In this document: in pieces, positions 36,332 to 49,400 of the stretch
Layout of the letters: every line of letters begins with the position of its first letter
How positions within the stretch are numbered: the first letter of the stretch is position 1
NCBI GenBank assembly: GCA_003116995.1
Contig: BDSL01000085.1
Coordinates: forward strand, 1 to 64,000
Direction of reading: 5' to 3'
Length of the DNA stretch: 64,000 nt
Source: Yamagishiella unicocca
Taxonomy: Eukaryota; Chlorophyta; Chlorophyceae; Chlamydomonadales; Volvocaceae
The notes under the pieces: generated by a model
What the model was told of the DNA's origin: nothing
Seen by the model: only the letters and a program-made list of their open reading frames with translations
The model's database searches: none
Made by a program: the position numbers and the translations under genes

Positions 36332-37594
36332 TAGATAGCCGGTCGAGTTGCTTACTGGAAGAGACGGAGTCTGTCTGGATCCAATGCCTAAATAAACGGG
36401 CAGGCCGAGAAAACATTTGCGAGAAGCGCTCTGGTCATCAGGAGCTACGTATGCGGACAGGCCGATAAAAGTTTATCGGGAAAATGCGGTCAACCCGGGC
36501 AACTTTTCATTCGCGGGAAGCGCCCTGCTTAGAAGCTATACGGGCAGCCTAGGAAACGTTTCGCGCGCGGACGGCGCTCTGCTTTCAACCCGGGCAACTT
36601 TTCATTCGCGGGAAGCGCCCTGCTTAGAAGCTATACGGGCAGCCTAGGAAACGTTTCGCGCGCGGACGGCGCTCTGCTTTCAACCCGGGCAACTTTTCAT
36701 TCGCGGGAAGCGCCCTGCTTAGAAGCAAGCTATACGGGCAGCCTAGGAAACGTTTCGCGCGCGGACGGCGCTCTGCTTATTGGAAACTGTGCGGGCAGCC
36801 TCGCTCGGCAACTTTTCGCGAGAGCGACGGAGGTGCTCTGCTTAGAACAGAGCTATGCGGACAGCAGGCAGGCCGAGAAACCTTTCGCGGGAAACGCTCT
36901 GCTTAGAAGCTATACACGCAGGCAACCCCGGAACTCTCACTCCGCAGATCGATTCTGGTGTACAAAAGTGCGGCTTTGCCTTCTCCACGGCACACGTTCT
37001 CTGCTGGCCACGGCAGCGCATTTATTTGATTTCACACGGCCTACCGGACCCCGCAAGCTGCCCACATCTGCGGTGCTGTCACTCAACGTGTAGGTCATAT
37101 GTTCTTATCTTGCAAGGTCTATCATGCTTCTTAGCTAGCGTACGTATGTAAACAGGCCATCCATCAGTACGGCGGTACGGCGTTGCCCGTTCTCTGCCGT
37201 GGCCAGCACCTTACTTAAACCGCCCAGCCGTTTTGCATTTCTATACATCCTTTTTGATATATAAGGGGCGATTGGCTGCATCAGCCTGCTCGCTGACGCA
37301 TCGGCCTGCACGCAGCGCTCATTATTCTGCTGGTGAGTGTTGAGATCTATCTTCTCTCCTACGTACCTTTCAGCTACAGGGTTGCAAACCATCGATCGCA
37401 TACGGTCTCCTGCGGGTGCTGACATAAATTGCATTCATCACCTTGTATACCTAGGTGAGGAAGTTCTCTATCGACGAAGAAGGGATGATGAGGTCTATAC
37501 ATCAGCCCGCCGGCCCCGAAAGGTTTGTAGCGGCTCGCTCGTCGCGCATGGCAACGAATATATCAATGCTCGCTTGCAATGTACTGAAAGGACA
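36332..37594 (+). promoter_or_regulatory. Upstream region of gene C, with 95-bp triplication
   Basis: Homologous to the upstream regions inside the palindrome arms. It contains three tandem 95-bp copies (caacccgggcaacttttcat onward; starts 36491, 36586, 36681) where each arm has one. It contains the E2F-like GCGGGAAA at 36887-36894. Compared with the arms, this copy differs by many short insertions (for example gctcgctcg for gctcg, extra tacgtacc) and by a deletion at the TATA-like region. Confidence 0.6.
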
Positions 37595-40500
37595 CGCACG
37601 CTACGCATCCAGCTAATCCATCGGCAACCACGCAATCCGGCAATTCATAGGGTTATAGCGCTGCTCTGCACCATCCTAATGCTGATGGCTGTGGCAAGTA
37701 AGTTGAGCGGTCAACATACACGGCAAGCGCAACAACGAACTTCCACTGCTGCGACAGATATCCGCCGTGTTGCCTTACTTGCCCTTCTGTATGTAAGAAT
37801 TTGACTGTGAGCATGATATGAACATGACGCAGCGAGCGGACCTGGTTGTAGGTCGGGTCAGCCGCGCGGGTGCCAGTTGATCGCGCGTACGTGTCCCTGG
37901 TCCACGCTACGCAGGTGCGCAAGAGGCTGCGTTGGGCTACATCAGCTTTCCCGGACGTGACTATGTCTCCATGGGAGCTACTGACATTGTTGGTGGCGGC
38001 AGTAACACTGGCTGCCGTGACACAGTTTGCTGCAAGGCCCAGTGTGATGCTAACCCCAGCTGTGGGGTCTTCATGTTCGGCACTATCTCTTGGTGCACAA
38101 ACTGCTGCTGGATCAAGAGTAAGATAACTTCTGGTGTTCCTAGCCTAACTAGTGGCGATGCCCTGCCTGGCGTCATCAGCTATGTGAAAGGTAACTTACT
38201 GCTGCACTTTTAGCTGCTTATTATTGAGTAATGGCCTGCAGTCCGACGTGATTTAACCAGCTGTTCATCACAACTGCAGTTGTGGGTTACAACAGCTTTC
38301 CCGGACGTGACTACGTCTCCATGGGAGCTACTGACATTGTTGGTGGCGGCAGTAACACTGGCTGCCGTGACACAGTTTGCTGCAAGGACCAGTGTGATGC
38401 TAACCCCAGCTGTGGGGTCTTCATGTTCGGCACTATCTCTTGGTGCACAAACTGCTGCTGGATCAAGAACAAGATAACTTCTGGTGTTCCTAGCCTAACT
38501 AGTGGCGATGCCCTGCCTGGCGTCATCAGCTATGTGAAAGGTAACTTCGTTTCTGCCCATGTTTTTACTGTATTGCCTGAAGCGTGGCTGTAAGCATGAA
38601 AAGGTTTGGAAAGCATGCATGAAGGGGTACATACTCTCGGTACCGTTTGGAACAGTACCTTTCCGCGGATGATGGCGTAAAAACCCCAGATTACGCTCCC
38701 CCCTTGGCCTCTGGACCACCCTCGGGCCATGTCACTAAAGCCACCAAATGCTCGGCATTTGATCCATATATATATATATATAGCCATAGTCAGCTACCAG
38801 GGGCGAGCCGACGACTACTGACTTGCAGGGTTCGTACGGCCTCTCTTCACCATATCCTACCCTCTTAGCGGCAGCATTCCCCACATAGAACATGTGAGGC
38901 TGCACTCGCAATTCGGTTTTTTCGAAGAAAGAGCATTTTTCACCTTATGCGGAAGTGTTCACGCACCTACAGACAGCACCTGGTGATGCTAGTGGCAGAT
39001 GGTAACATGGTGCACTGCATCCACACAGCAGGTGTCGACAATGGCTATGCAGCCGATCCCGACAGGGACTTCAGCGGCTTTGATCTGAGCCAGCCCGTCT
39101 GCACAACAGTCGGATGCTGCAAAGCCGCGTGTGATGGTGACTCGAGGTGTGCTGTATTTATGTACGCACCCAAGGGCTACAATGGTGACAGCGCCCCCTA
39201 CTGCTGGCTCAAGACCAAGACAATGGGTATCTCTGTCGCGGTGACACCTGGCAGGCTGGTCAGCTGGACCAAGACAGGTGAGGGCTGGTGAATGCTTGTA
39301 CTTTTCCCCGTCTCCAACGTGCCACCAGTCTTGGCAGATGACATGGCCGGCCAAACTTTACCCACCATGCATTGCACGCAGATGGCTATGCAGCCGATCC
39401 CGACACGGACTACAGCGGCTTTGATCTGAGCCAGCCCGTCTGCACAACAGTCGGATGCTGCAAAGCCGCGTGTGATGGTGACTCGAGGTGTGCTGTATTT
39501 ATGTACGCACCCAAGGGCTACTATGGTAACAGCGCCCCCTACTGCTGGCTCAAGACCAAGACAATGGGCATCTCTGTCGCGGTGACACCTGGCAGGCTGG
39601 TCAGCTGGACCAAGACAGGTGAGGGCTGGTGAATGCTTGTACTTTCCCCCGTCTCCAACGTGCCACCAGTCTTGGCAGATGACATGTCTGGCCAAACGTT
39701 ACCCACCGTGCATTGCAGATGGCTATGCAGCCGATCCCGACAGGGACTTCAGCGGCTTTGATCTGAGCCAGCCCGTCTGCACAACAGTCGGGTGCTGCAA
39801 AGCCGCGTGTGATGGTGACTCGAGGTGTGCTGTATTTATGTACGCACCCAAGGGCTACAATGGTAACAGTGCCCCCTACTGCTGGCTCAAGACCAAGACA
39901 ATGGGCATCTCCGTCGCGGTGACACCTGGCAGGCTGATCAGCTGGACCAAGACAGGTGAGGGCTGCTGGTGAATGGTTGTAACTTTCTCCCGCACGGCCA
40001 AGGGTGAGGAATAATGCTCTGGTATGGTCCACGCAGGGCGCTGTATCACGCTTAAATAACCATAACTTATGCTTATCGGACATATGTACACACCAGATCC
40101 GTGTATTGCCGTGTATTAAGTTCCACAAGCACCAAAATGGCGTCGTACGTATCCCCCCTCAGTTTTGGGAAGCGTAACCACGTAATCTAAGGAAACACTC
40201 TCGCATCCCACGGGTTACTAGGAATTGGCAAAGGTTGCTTGCAACATACAGCCCATGCGGCTTACCAGACAGGGGCGGCTTGTTACGCTGGCTGGCAGGT
40301 GTCACACAAAGTCACGTAGCTCTCAGCTGTGAGATTCGCGCGAGACCTGCGACTGCGCGATCCTACCTGTCCACGCAGCCGGGGGCTGCGTAACTTACCG
40401 CGCGCCCTGCCTGAGTGTCCGCCTCATGCACGATTCTTGACCCGCTGCTCCCCCGCGCACAGGAGGCTGCCAGGACCTGACGTCCTACCTGGGCAACCCA

Positions 40501-42701
40501 GTGTGCGCCACCTGCTGCGCCACCTGGAAGGGCCAGGGCAAGTGCGATGGAGCGGGCCTCACCGTGCTGGGTGGCGGCAACGTCAAAACTACGGTCTGTC
40601 CCAAGACGTGCGGAACCTGCTCCTCGCCAACACCCTCGCCAACACCCTCGCCAACACCCTCGCCAACACCCTCGCCAACACCCTCGCCAACACCCGGTGA
40701 GTGTGCAGTGTTTGATTTACACGCATGGAGTGTCAGAGCTACATGTATGATGGCATGTTGCTGTAATCGTTACAGTAGTGGGCTCGCTCCAGACCTTAAG
40801 GTAGAGCCATCGGGCACATCGCCTGACACTGAAAGAGACAAGGAAAGCAAGGAAAACCGACGGTTCCGAAAGACAAACCACCCAGAGCCTCACAATGGGC
40901 CGGGGGAGAGCCCAGAGGTAGGAAACAGCAAGCACCAATACACAGGGGGAGGTTGCGCTGATGGCTCCCCTGCACATGCCACATGCATCCCAAGCAGACC
41001 CCCGAAAGGAGAGACAGCAGCAACAGCATTATACCAGCTACGTATGTAGATATATACGGTTCGCAAAATTGCAGACGGCCTCGCTCGGCAACACAATCGG
41101 CGGATACCCCCCCCCCCCAAGATCCCGGAAACGTCCCACACCCGAAATGGGCCGATGCCCATAGCTAGCGAGATGGGAAGAAACAATGGTACTTAATACC
41201 ATCGACCAGTTGAGGTGCGTGGGAGTTAAGGAGGATGGAATGGCGGTGTCGTCTGGGATGTGGCACCAATAACATATACCCGTGCGTGTTCCCACTGATT
41301 CCCCGGATCATATCAGCCGCATGGACGCCCGATATATACCCTCTACATACATGACTTACGTATAATGACTATTTGATATGTCCGGGCCACTCGCAAGGGC
41401 GGGAACACGGCGTAAACGCTGGGAACACGTTTATAACACATAGCGCTCCTCAACGGTGGCTTCGGTCGTCGCTCTAGCTACCTGCCTGATCAGTCCTGCA
41501 GGGCTAGCTGTATCCTACTTTGTGGTCTTCTTTCATCATTATTCCTCTGGATTCTGGTATGGTAACTTTCGCCGACACAGCTTCGTCGGCTCTGGTGTCT
41601 CTCGTGCATGCCTGTCCAGCCCGCCACCCTTGCCAAACTGCCCTGTCAGCCCTGGTGCCCATCCAGCGCTCACTGTGCGAGGCGAGCGACTGCCACGGCC
41701 ACATATTCAATGCTGACAGGGAGTGCGAATTTTCGATTTTGCAGTTCCGAAAACCTCGATTTCCATACCCTAATTTACTGGGTATCCCTTCCTTTATTAT
41801 TACAGGAGGGATGATGTTCAGCCCATACAAGGACGTCGGCATAGGCATGAACTGGAACACCAACGTCATGGGAACCGCAGTGACGGGTCAGTCCCTACCT
41901 GTCCTCCAGGCCATGCCCAGCAAACTGGCAACCCTGACTTGGGCCTTTGCAACCGGGCAGTGCGGCAGTGAGAATTGGGCGGGAGTGCAGGCAGCTGCCA
42001 TGGCCCAAGCCAACGTCCAAGCTGCGGTGTCCGCGGGAAAGAAGTACATCATCTCCACAGGCGGTCAAGCTGGTGCGTTCACTTGCAGCTCCGATGAAGG
42101 CTTCACAACATTCGTCAACCGGTACATGTCCTCCAGCCTGGTGGGCATCGACTTTGATATCGAGCGCGGGCAGAGCCAGAGCGACATCACCGACCTGGTG
42201 AATCGTGTCAAGTTCGGAAGGAGCAAGTACCCCCAGCTACGCTTCAGCTTCACGCTGGCCACCATGAATGGTGCGTCGGGGAACCAGCTGGCCAGCGAAG
42301 GCACATCGGTGATGAACGCCATCAAGGCGACTGGTCTGAGCTGGAGCAACGTCTTCATCAACCTCATGGTTATGGACTACGGGGGTCCCGTCCCTGACAT
42401 GGGACAGGCTGCGATCAACGCTGCTAAGGCGCTACAAAGCTACTGGAACGTGCCGTACTCAAGCATTGAACTCACGCCTATGATTGGCGGCAATGACATC
42501 GCCGGGGAGACCTTCACAATTGCGAACGCGGCTACCGTGTCATCGTTTGTGATGGCGAATGGCTTGGGGGGCGTGCATTTTTGGTCCCTTGACCGTGACA
42601 GGGACTGCCTTCCTGGGTCCGCCAAAAATACATGCAACACGTACGGCGAAGCCGGCACGCTGGGTTTCACGAATGCTTTCATCACAGGGCTACGCTTATG
42701 A
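37595..42701 (+). CDS. Gene C: secreted protein, five PAN/Apple-like modules, Cys-rich module, TP/SP linker and GH18 chitinase-like domain
   Basis: Exons with phase-1 GT-AG borders: about 37595-37697 (HRVIALLCTILMLMAVAS), 37915-38190, 38280-38540, 39032-39277, 39382-39618 and 39719-39955 (five PAN/Apple-like modules), 40463-40696 (Cys-rich CQDLTSYLGNPVCATCC and TVCPKTCGTC, then a TPSP repeat) and 41806-42701. All internal exons are multiples of three. The last exon encodes a GH18-type barrel: FSPYKDVGIGMNW, GKKYIISTGGQAG, and LVGIDFDIE with the catalytic acid Glu codon at 42162-42164; the first Asp of the DGxDxDxE motif is replaced (VGIDFDIE). MVMDYGG and HFWSLDRD follow, as in GH18. Such a protein would bind and possibly cut chitin-like or other GlcNAc polymers in the wall. 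The start codon seen in genes A and B is not conserved, so the true start is unknown. Confidence 0.7.
40622..40695 (+). repeat. 12-bp coding minisatellite (Thr-Pro-Ser-Pro linker)
   Basis: Six or so copies of ctcgccaacacc inside the penultimate exon of gene C, coding SPTP repeats. This is a typical extended, probably glycosylated linker between binding and catalytic domains in algal wall proteins. Confidence 0.9.
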
Positions 42702-42714
42702 TAACCAAGATGGT

Positions 42715-42960
42715 GTCAAGGTTGACCATATGCATGATGCGCTTTCCTTCAGCAGTAATGCGCTTTATTTCCATTAGCAGTAGTGATGCGCTTTCCATCA
42801 GCAGTGATGCGCTTTCCATCAGCAGTAGTGATGCGCTTTCCATCAGCAGTGATGCGCTTTATTTCCATTAGCAGTGATGCGCTTTCCATCAGTAGTGCGC
42901 TTTCCACCAGTAGTGCGCGCGCTTTCCACCAGTAGTGCGCTTTCCATCAGTGATGCGCCG
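42715..42960. repeat. 21-bp minisatellite downstream of gene C
   Basis: Irregular array of gatgcgctttccatcagcagt and shortened variants, starting about 15 bp after the gene C stop; it may lie in the 3' UTR. Confidence 0.85.
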
Positions 42961-44535
42961 CAGGCAGGATAGGTGTGCGACAGTGAGTACGGTGCTTGCT
43001 GGCCAATGTTTGTGGCCACGTGTCCGCGTGGTACAGTAACTGCCGTTTTGTTGGTTAGGTACCGAGGCGTGCGGCGTGCGTGTCCTTGTCACGCCCCAGC
43101 ACGGGCTCGGCCGTTTCACCGGCATGTAGGGCGGCGCCGATCGATACCAATCCTGTTGGTGGTCGTTACGCGACAGCAGTAACATCTTATCTTCGCGTAT
43201 TGTTTGTTGTAGATGTAGTGCTGAGACGCTTGTATTTAAATCTCCGTTATTTACCAGCTGTGAGTTTACGCAGCGCAGCTCACTGGTAGCCGGCACGACC
43301 TCGAGGCGGCGTGTCCGAGCGGACATTGGGCCTGCTGTCTGGCCCTGGCCGCCTTATAAGCACTCCGGCATACTCGGCCGTGCGTGCTCAAAAAGACTCA
43401 CTGTCACCAAAGCCTGTTACCTGCTGTAACAACAAGGGCACCACTGGCACACCTGCAAGCAACTGTCGGGACAGATTCGCTTAGGTCGGGTATCACTGGT
43501 TCTGGGGCAGCCCCTGAAGAGGTAGCGGCTTACAGCGTTTACCTTAGTCTACAAGAGGACCCCAGCCTGGTCAGCTGGTCTGCGCGCGCACCTATCGCCG
43601 CGGGACTGTCTGGTGGCTCGCACGCCACCCAGTCGAGCTCCCAACACAAGTGTCACTGCGGCGCTAATCCTGCCCTTTGCCGGGACGGTGGCCATTATTA
43701 ACCCGCCCCCCTGCGGGCCTGTCGTGGAAATGACTGCTCATTTTTTGGAGGCGACGGCTCTGCGCCCCACGGCAGTGGTGTGGTGACACCACAACCTTGC
43801 AACGAGCGAGCTGGCTTGGAAAGGGCTGTCTTTTCTTCCGAGATCGGAACATCACACCATGCGTCCTCCCACCGCAGGATACGTTTGCAGTTGATTCACA
43901 GCAACATGAGCCTGCTGGTCACAAGTGGGGTGCATTGGCATGCGGTGGGCCTGCTTCCCTCCGATTCGTGATTCTGCTCATAACAGTGCGCACTTGTCGT
44001 GACACAATGCCGGCTTTGGCAATCCTCGTACTCAGTGTGTGTATGTACTCCTCCCCCAGCCGAGACGCTCTAGTGAGGCTGAACTACATGCATACCATGG
44101 GACACGGCCCTCTCGACAAACTGACCAATTAATGTACATATGTGACGGCCGCGTACATACGCAACCATGCAACCCTGTGCAACGCCACCTGCATATATGT
44201 TCTATCAGCTGCATTTGGGTGATCCAGGGGAACCCACATGTTCCCGTCAATAATCTCCAGGACAGCGCGCAGTCTTGCTGCATGCATGATGCGCTAACCC
44301 TAAATGACAGCTGCCAACGAGCTCCCACAACTCGCACCACGGGCGGACGCGTGCATGCCTATTCCGCTCCCTGTGTTGCCGAGTACCTAACATTGGACAT
44401 TCAATCCAGCAGCCCAACACGGTGTCAGTTGCACCCTGATGGATGCCGCTGTGTCCAACCTAGCCGTGTACTAGAAGGAAAAACTGCAGAAGCCCAGGAC
44501 GCCATGCATGCCGTGCGTCCACACATCAGCGGGGC
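42961..44535. other. Intergenic stretch
   Basis: About 1.6 kb between two convergent genes (C and the giant gene). Only short, unsupported ORFs; no RNA gene or transposon recognised. Confidence 0.5.
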
Positions 44536-46446
44536 TCACAGGTAGTCGTGCATGATCTTGAGGGAGATCTGCTCCGACAGGATCTCCGCAAAGCGCTTCA
44601 CCAGCCCGTCGACTGCCGTGCAGCCCGCCGCGATGTTGACAAAGGCTTGGGACAGCGCCACGCCCGTCGAGCAGCTGTGGAAGCTTCCGACCGCGGCGCT
44701 GGCCATGGATCGGAGCATGGCCTCACCGCCACAGCATGCCTGGAAGCCGATGGTGTGGACCTGCAGGTTGCGCCGGCCCCCGAACTGCGCGATCATCTGC
44801 TGCATCTCTGCGGTGGTTGCGCTGGCATCGGAATTCTGTCCATCTGACATGAACACGAGGAGCGGCGTGCAGTCGGCTGGCTGACCCGCCATAGCTGACC
44901 GCGCCTGCTGGAGCGCCGGCGCAAAGCAGGTACCACCTCCGCGGTAGTGAAAGCTTGTAGGCGCAGAGCTGATGGGGATCAACGTGCAGCGCTGGTAAGC
45001 GGTGCTATCGAAAGTGATGACGGTGACCAGGTCCTCCAGGCTCTGGTCGTTCTTGCGGCGCTGCAGCAGCTGATTGTACGCGCACACCACCTCATTCCAC
45101 TTGGTGCCGTTCATGGAGCCCGACTCGTCCAGACAGAACACGATGTGAAAGCGCGTCGCGGGCATCTTGCTGTCGTCGAACAAGTGCACGGCGCGCAGCG
45201 AGCGGTTGGCCCGCGGGTTGTCATAGTGTTGGCGCATCGCCGCCTCCATCTTGTCCAGGGCGCGCTGCCGGACCTGCGATGCCGGCACGGCAGCCCACGT
45301 CAGCATGTTCATTATGGTCTTCACACATGGGGCGCCCAGGCCACCAAACGCACCTAACAAAGAATTCAACTCACAATTGCAACGCGCGGGTCGGCGCGAT
45401 AGCTTGCGTGTCATCTCCCCTGTCTTCAAACTCACCCACAAACCGTATACAGAACGGCTGCACTGGGCTATGATGCAAAATGCGACTCGTCCAGTGCCGG
45501 GGCAGCTGACTTTTGCGCACATCAGGCATGGCTAGTTGACCATTCGAGCGCATGCGTGAGCGCGACTGCGGATCGATATCACCGTTTCAGGAGCACCCAT
45601 CTCCTCCCCCCCCTACCTTGCACAGCATCACTTCAATGGGCCGACTCTCGTCTGCCAGACGCTGCATGACGCTAGACACCGTGGCCCCGCCCGGCACGCC
45701 ACTCGGGTAACTGTCGGTCGGATCGTCGTTGCACTCGCGGCCGTGCGCAGGCGCATCAGCTATGAGCACGATGAACCGAGCCCGGGCCTGCCAGTCCAGA
45801 CTGGCGGCCCGATTCAGCGCAGAGAGCACATCCTCGGGGCCGTCACCGCCGCCGTACGAGTGCATGGCGATGAGCTGGGAGAACGCGCGTTGATTGGGAG
45901 GGCGGAATGGGAACACATGGAGCGTGGTAGTGTTAGGTGCAATTCTATCAGGGGCACCTAGGTACACCGGCAGCAGCTCTTCCCTTCCCATGCAGCCCGG
46001 CGAGGCACCCGTACGTCCCTCACGGTGCGTCAGGCGCCGACGTGCGCTAGCTGCACATGGCATGGTAAAAAACGACAGCCAAGTGCGTCAGCAAGGCGGA
46101 GCTGGGTCTCCATCTCCGATACCGTAACCTTCCGTGCACCAGGCAACGCTGAGCTGTGCTCTCACCCGCGCCTCCAGCGCAGCCATGTCGTCTGTGAAGT
46201 CCTGCTCCTCGAACTGCGGGTTGTCCCCCACGTCGCGGTAGCCCAGCAGCGCGTAGCGCACCGCCAGCTTGAGGCCGGGGTACTTGGCATGGATGCGCGG
46301 CAGGATATCCCGGGCGATGGTGCGGATGTTGGCCTTGCACGCCTCCAGCCATGCCCCCATGGAGCCAGTCACGTCCACCACAAACGCCACGTCCAGCGTC
46401 ATGGAGTCCGGCGAGCTGTGCTGCAGCTTGAGCTCCTTGTCGTGGC
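44536..46446 (-). other. Gene D C-terminus: vWA domains 3 and 4
   Basis: vWA-3 is split over exons 46446-46166 (DVAFVVDVTGSMGAWLEACK, a DxTxS MIDAS of the VWKA kind) and 45874-45617 (MHSYGGGDGPEDVLSALN, FIVLIADAPAHG). vWA-4 is in the last exon: FHIVFCLDESGSMNG (DxSxS), GGGTCFAPAL (MIDAS Thr) and LLVFMSDGQNSD (MIDAS Asp), with the protein ending LKIMHDYL. The metal-binding sets look complete, so both are probably ligand-binding adhesion-type domains. The acceptor of the last exon is uncertain (45273 or about 45315). Confidence 0.85.
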
Positions 46447-49400
46447 CTGGGCGGCGCGAATTGCAGGGGAGGGAGGGGAGGCGGCCAGCGAGGGAGCGAG
46501 GGCTTCAGGTAGCAAAGGAACTAGTCAGCAGGCTGAGCCAGGGCGCAGGCCTCAGATAGCGCACGACCGGTGATTGGGACTAGCTTGGTGCACACACGCT
46601 CGCTGCTGATGTGCACTCCCGCTCAAGCGTGCACAGCTGCCAGGCCCCCACGCACCCAGCTTGTCCAGCACATCGCCGAAGATGCGCTCCTGGCGGTTAA
46701 GTATGGCCGCCAAGTCGTCCTCGCCTGAAGCCAGCAGCGCGCTGTAATCCGCCCAGTCCGCCGCGGCATCGTCCGCACCGCCTCCGGCCTCGCCCTCGTG
46801 CCACGCGCCCGACTCGTCCGACGTGTACAGCTGCTCCAGGGCGTCCGCCAGCTCCCCGGGCAGCGCCGCGTGCACCCACCGCGAGTAGCACCTGGGCACC
46901 TGGCTGCGCTCCAGACCCACTGCCACGCCCACCACCTCCACGCCCACCGCCTCAGCGCGCTGCAACGCCGCCGCCAGCTGCAACCCGGTGCTGCCGTACC
47001 CGTCGGTCAGGACGAACAGCCGCTTAGTCGCCCGGCGCCGGCCGTGCGACGCCAGCAGTGCCACGGCGGCGTCCACCGCCGCTGCGTCCTGCGTCGCAGC
47101 CTCTACATCGAACCGCAGCTGCGACAGCAGCGACAGCGCCGCGGCGCCGTCCCACGGCTCCGCCGCCGGCTTCACCAGCCTGACATCCTGCCCGAACGTC
47201 AGCAGCACGAAGTCGTCACAGGCCAGGTGTTGCGTCAATGCGCCCACCATCGTCGCCAGGGCGTCCATGGCGCAGTGCGCCAGCTGGCCGTGCATGGACA
47301 GTGACACGTCGACCGCGATGGCCACGCCGTACTCCCGCTTGCTGCCCGTGCACCGCTCCGCGAAGATCTTCTTGTAGTTGAAGTCCGTCGCGACCGCCTT
47401 AATGAGGCCCGCCATGTGCAGGCTGGAGCCGCGCGCGGCGGCGCGGCGGCGGCTCTTCTTGTTGGGCGGCAGCACCGCCGCCTGCAGCACCTCCGCCATG
47501 CGCTGCACCTGCGGCTCCACCCGCTTCACCGCCGCCTCCCACTCCGCCTGTGCCGCCCGCACCAACTCCGGCTGCCCCACGCGCACGGCGCTCAGCCGCT
47601 CCGGCAGCTCCTGATGGGCGAGGCGCTGCACGTGCTCAGCCAGCTGCTGCTCTGTGCTGTCGCAGCCGGCAGGGTGGTCGGCGGTGGACGCGGCCAAGGA
47701 CGCCGCCGCCTCGACCTCACGAAGGTAAGGGATGGGGTTGTTCGCGGGGCTCACAGTGAACAGACGGTCCGGCAGGGCCAGGCCAGCATCGGCCAGCGTC
47801 TTGCGTGTAATATATCCCACGAACTGACTGATTGGCGTGAAAGCCTGGATGCTGCTGCCATTGCCACTACCGCCACTGCCACTGGCGCCCTGAGCGGTGG
47901 GAGCCGAGCGGCGGCCGCTGTCGCGTGTTGGCGCAGGAGCCCAGTCGGCCAGGGCAGAACTCACCAGCCGCCCCGCGCCCGCGTCGCCAGCGCCACTGCC
48001 CGCCGGCGGGTGCGGGTGCTGCTCCCCACCAACCGGGACCTCGCTGACCAGCCGGGCAAAGTGCCTGGCCAGCAGCTGCCCCACGCGGCTGGGAAGCTGC
48101 ACGTCCGCATCCGCCACGTCCAACACCTCGTGCGCGCAGGCGACCTCGGACAGCAGGCGGCGGATCTGGGGCATGAGGGCGTCCTGATGGTGGTCCTGCG
48201 GTCGTCAAAGCGAGGGTGCGGCACGGCGCGTGTTTCGAGTCAGGTTAGGATTGCTATGCCGACGGATGCTGGCGCAAGGAAAATGCTCCGCGGCGCTCGG
48301 GAAACAGCCCCAATGAAGGCAGACAAGCGCACACAATAGTCCCAAAGCATGCCAGATGCACCAGCTGGACATAGTTGCCCCTTCTCGTGCCTCCTGCTCA
48401 TCGCCGTCGCGCCCCGTCTCTCAATCCCGCAGCTCGTCGCCGTGACGGGACGAGAGTTGCGCTGCAACCAAACAATGGGCCCACCCTGCTGCATCCAAAC
48501 CTGTCGTACGCACCTTGATGTTCAGCACCACCATGTCGATGGCCCCCGGCTTCAGCGCCGAATGGTAGTCCTCCGCGTCCTGCTCCAGCGTCATGCCGTC
48601 CAGGATCATCAACACCGTGCGGCGGTGGGAGGCGCGCAGCTCCGAGGGAACCTTCTCAGAGAACACGGTCCGAGCCACGAAGTCGCAGGCGGTGGCGGGG
48701 AAGGTGCCCTCGTCGTACGTGAACGACTCGAGCACGAACTGGCCCACCCGCGCGTCGAAGGGGGCGTCCAGCGCCTTTAGGACCTGCACATCGCGATGTG
48801 GACAACAGTTGGTGGATACCGTTGGCGGTTGACTAGGGTTTATAAGGTGAGATGGAAGGGGTGAATGAAAGAGGTATAACGAACTAACTTGAGCGGACTA
48901 GGTAAAATGAGCCAAATCCAGACCAAAGCCTGAAGAGGCAACATCCGTGAGAAACGCAGCCCCCGCAAGGTTCCAACTAATTGTGCGTGGAAGCGATAGC
49001 CGGCTCCATTGGTCGGCTGCGGTGGTCCACCCACCTTTTGCTTGCGGCCAAAGCTCACAACGGCGAAGGGGTTTTCCAAGCGGCGCAGCACCTCCATCAG
49101 CAGCACCACCGCCAGCTTGGTGCCGTGCGCCTTGCTTGCCATGGAGCCGCTGTTGTCCACCAGCAGGCACCACTCGAAGCGTGGCGGCGCGCAGCCGGGG
49201 CTGATGCGCGAGTAGAGCTGCTGCCGGTGCAGCCTCAGCGTCTGGCACACGTATGTCAAAAGGGCGCCGACCTGCCGCCGTCAGCGAGTGCCAGACTCAC
49301 GGACGAGTATGACTTGCGTGCTCCGAATCGTCGTTTCGCTGTAAACCCGTCGTCACACGGTCGTTGATCCTTTTCACACGGCTAACATATACCCAGCATT

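Noticed and set aside
46697..48339. Plus-strand His/Arg/Pro-rich ORFs opposite the vWA-2 exon
   Set aside because: Shadows of the minus-strand exon, which has clear vWA motifs.
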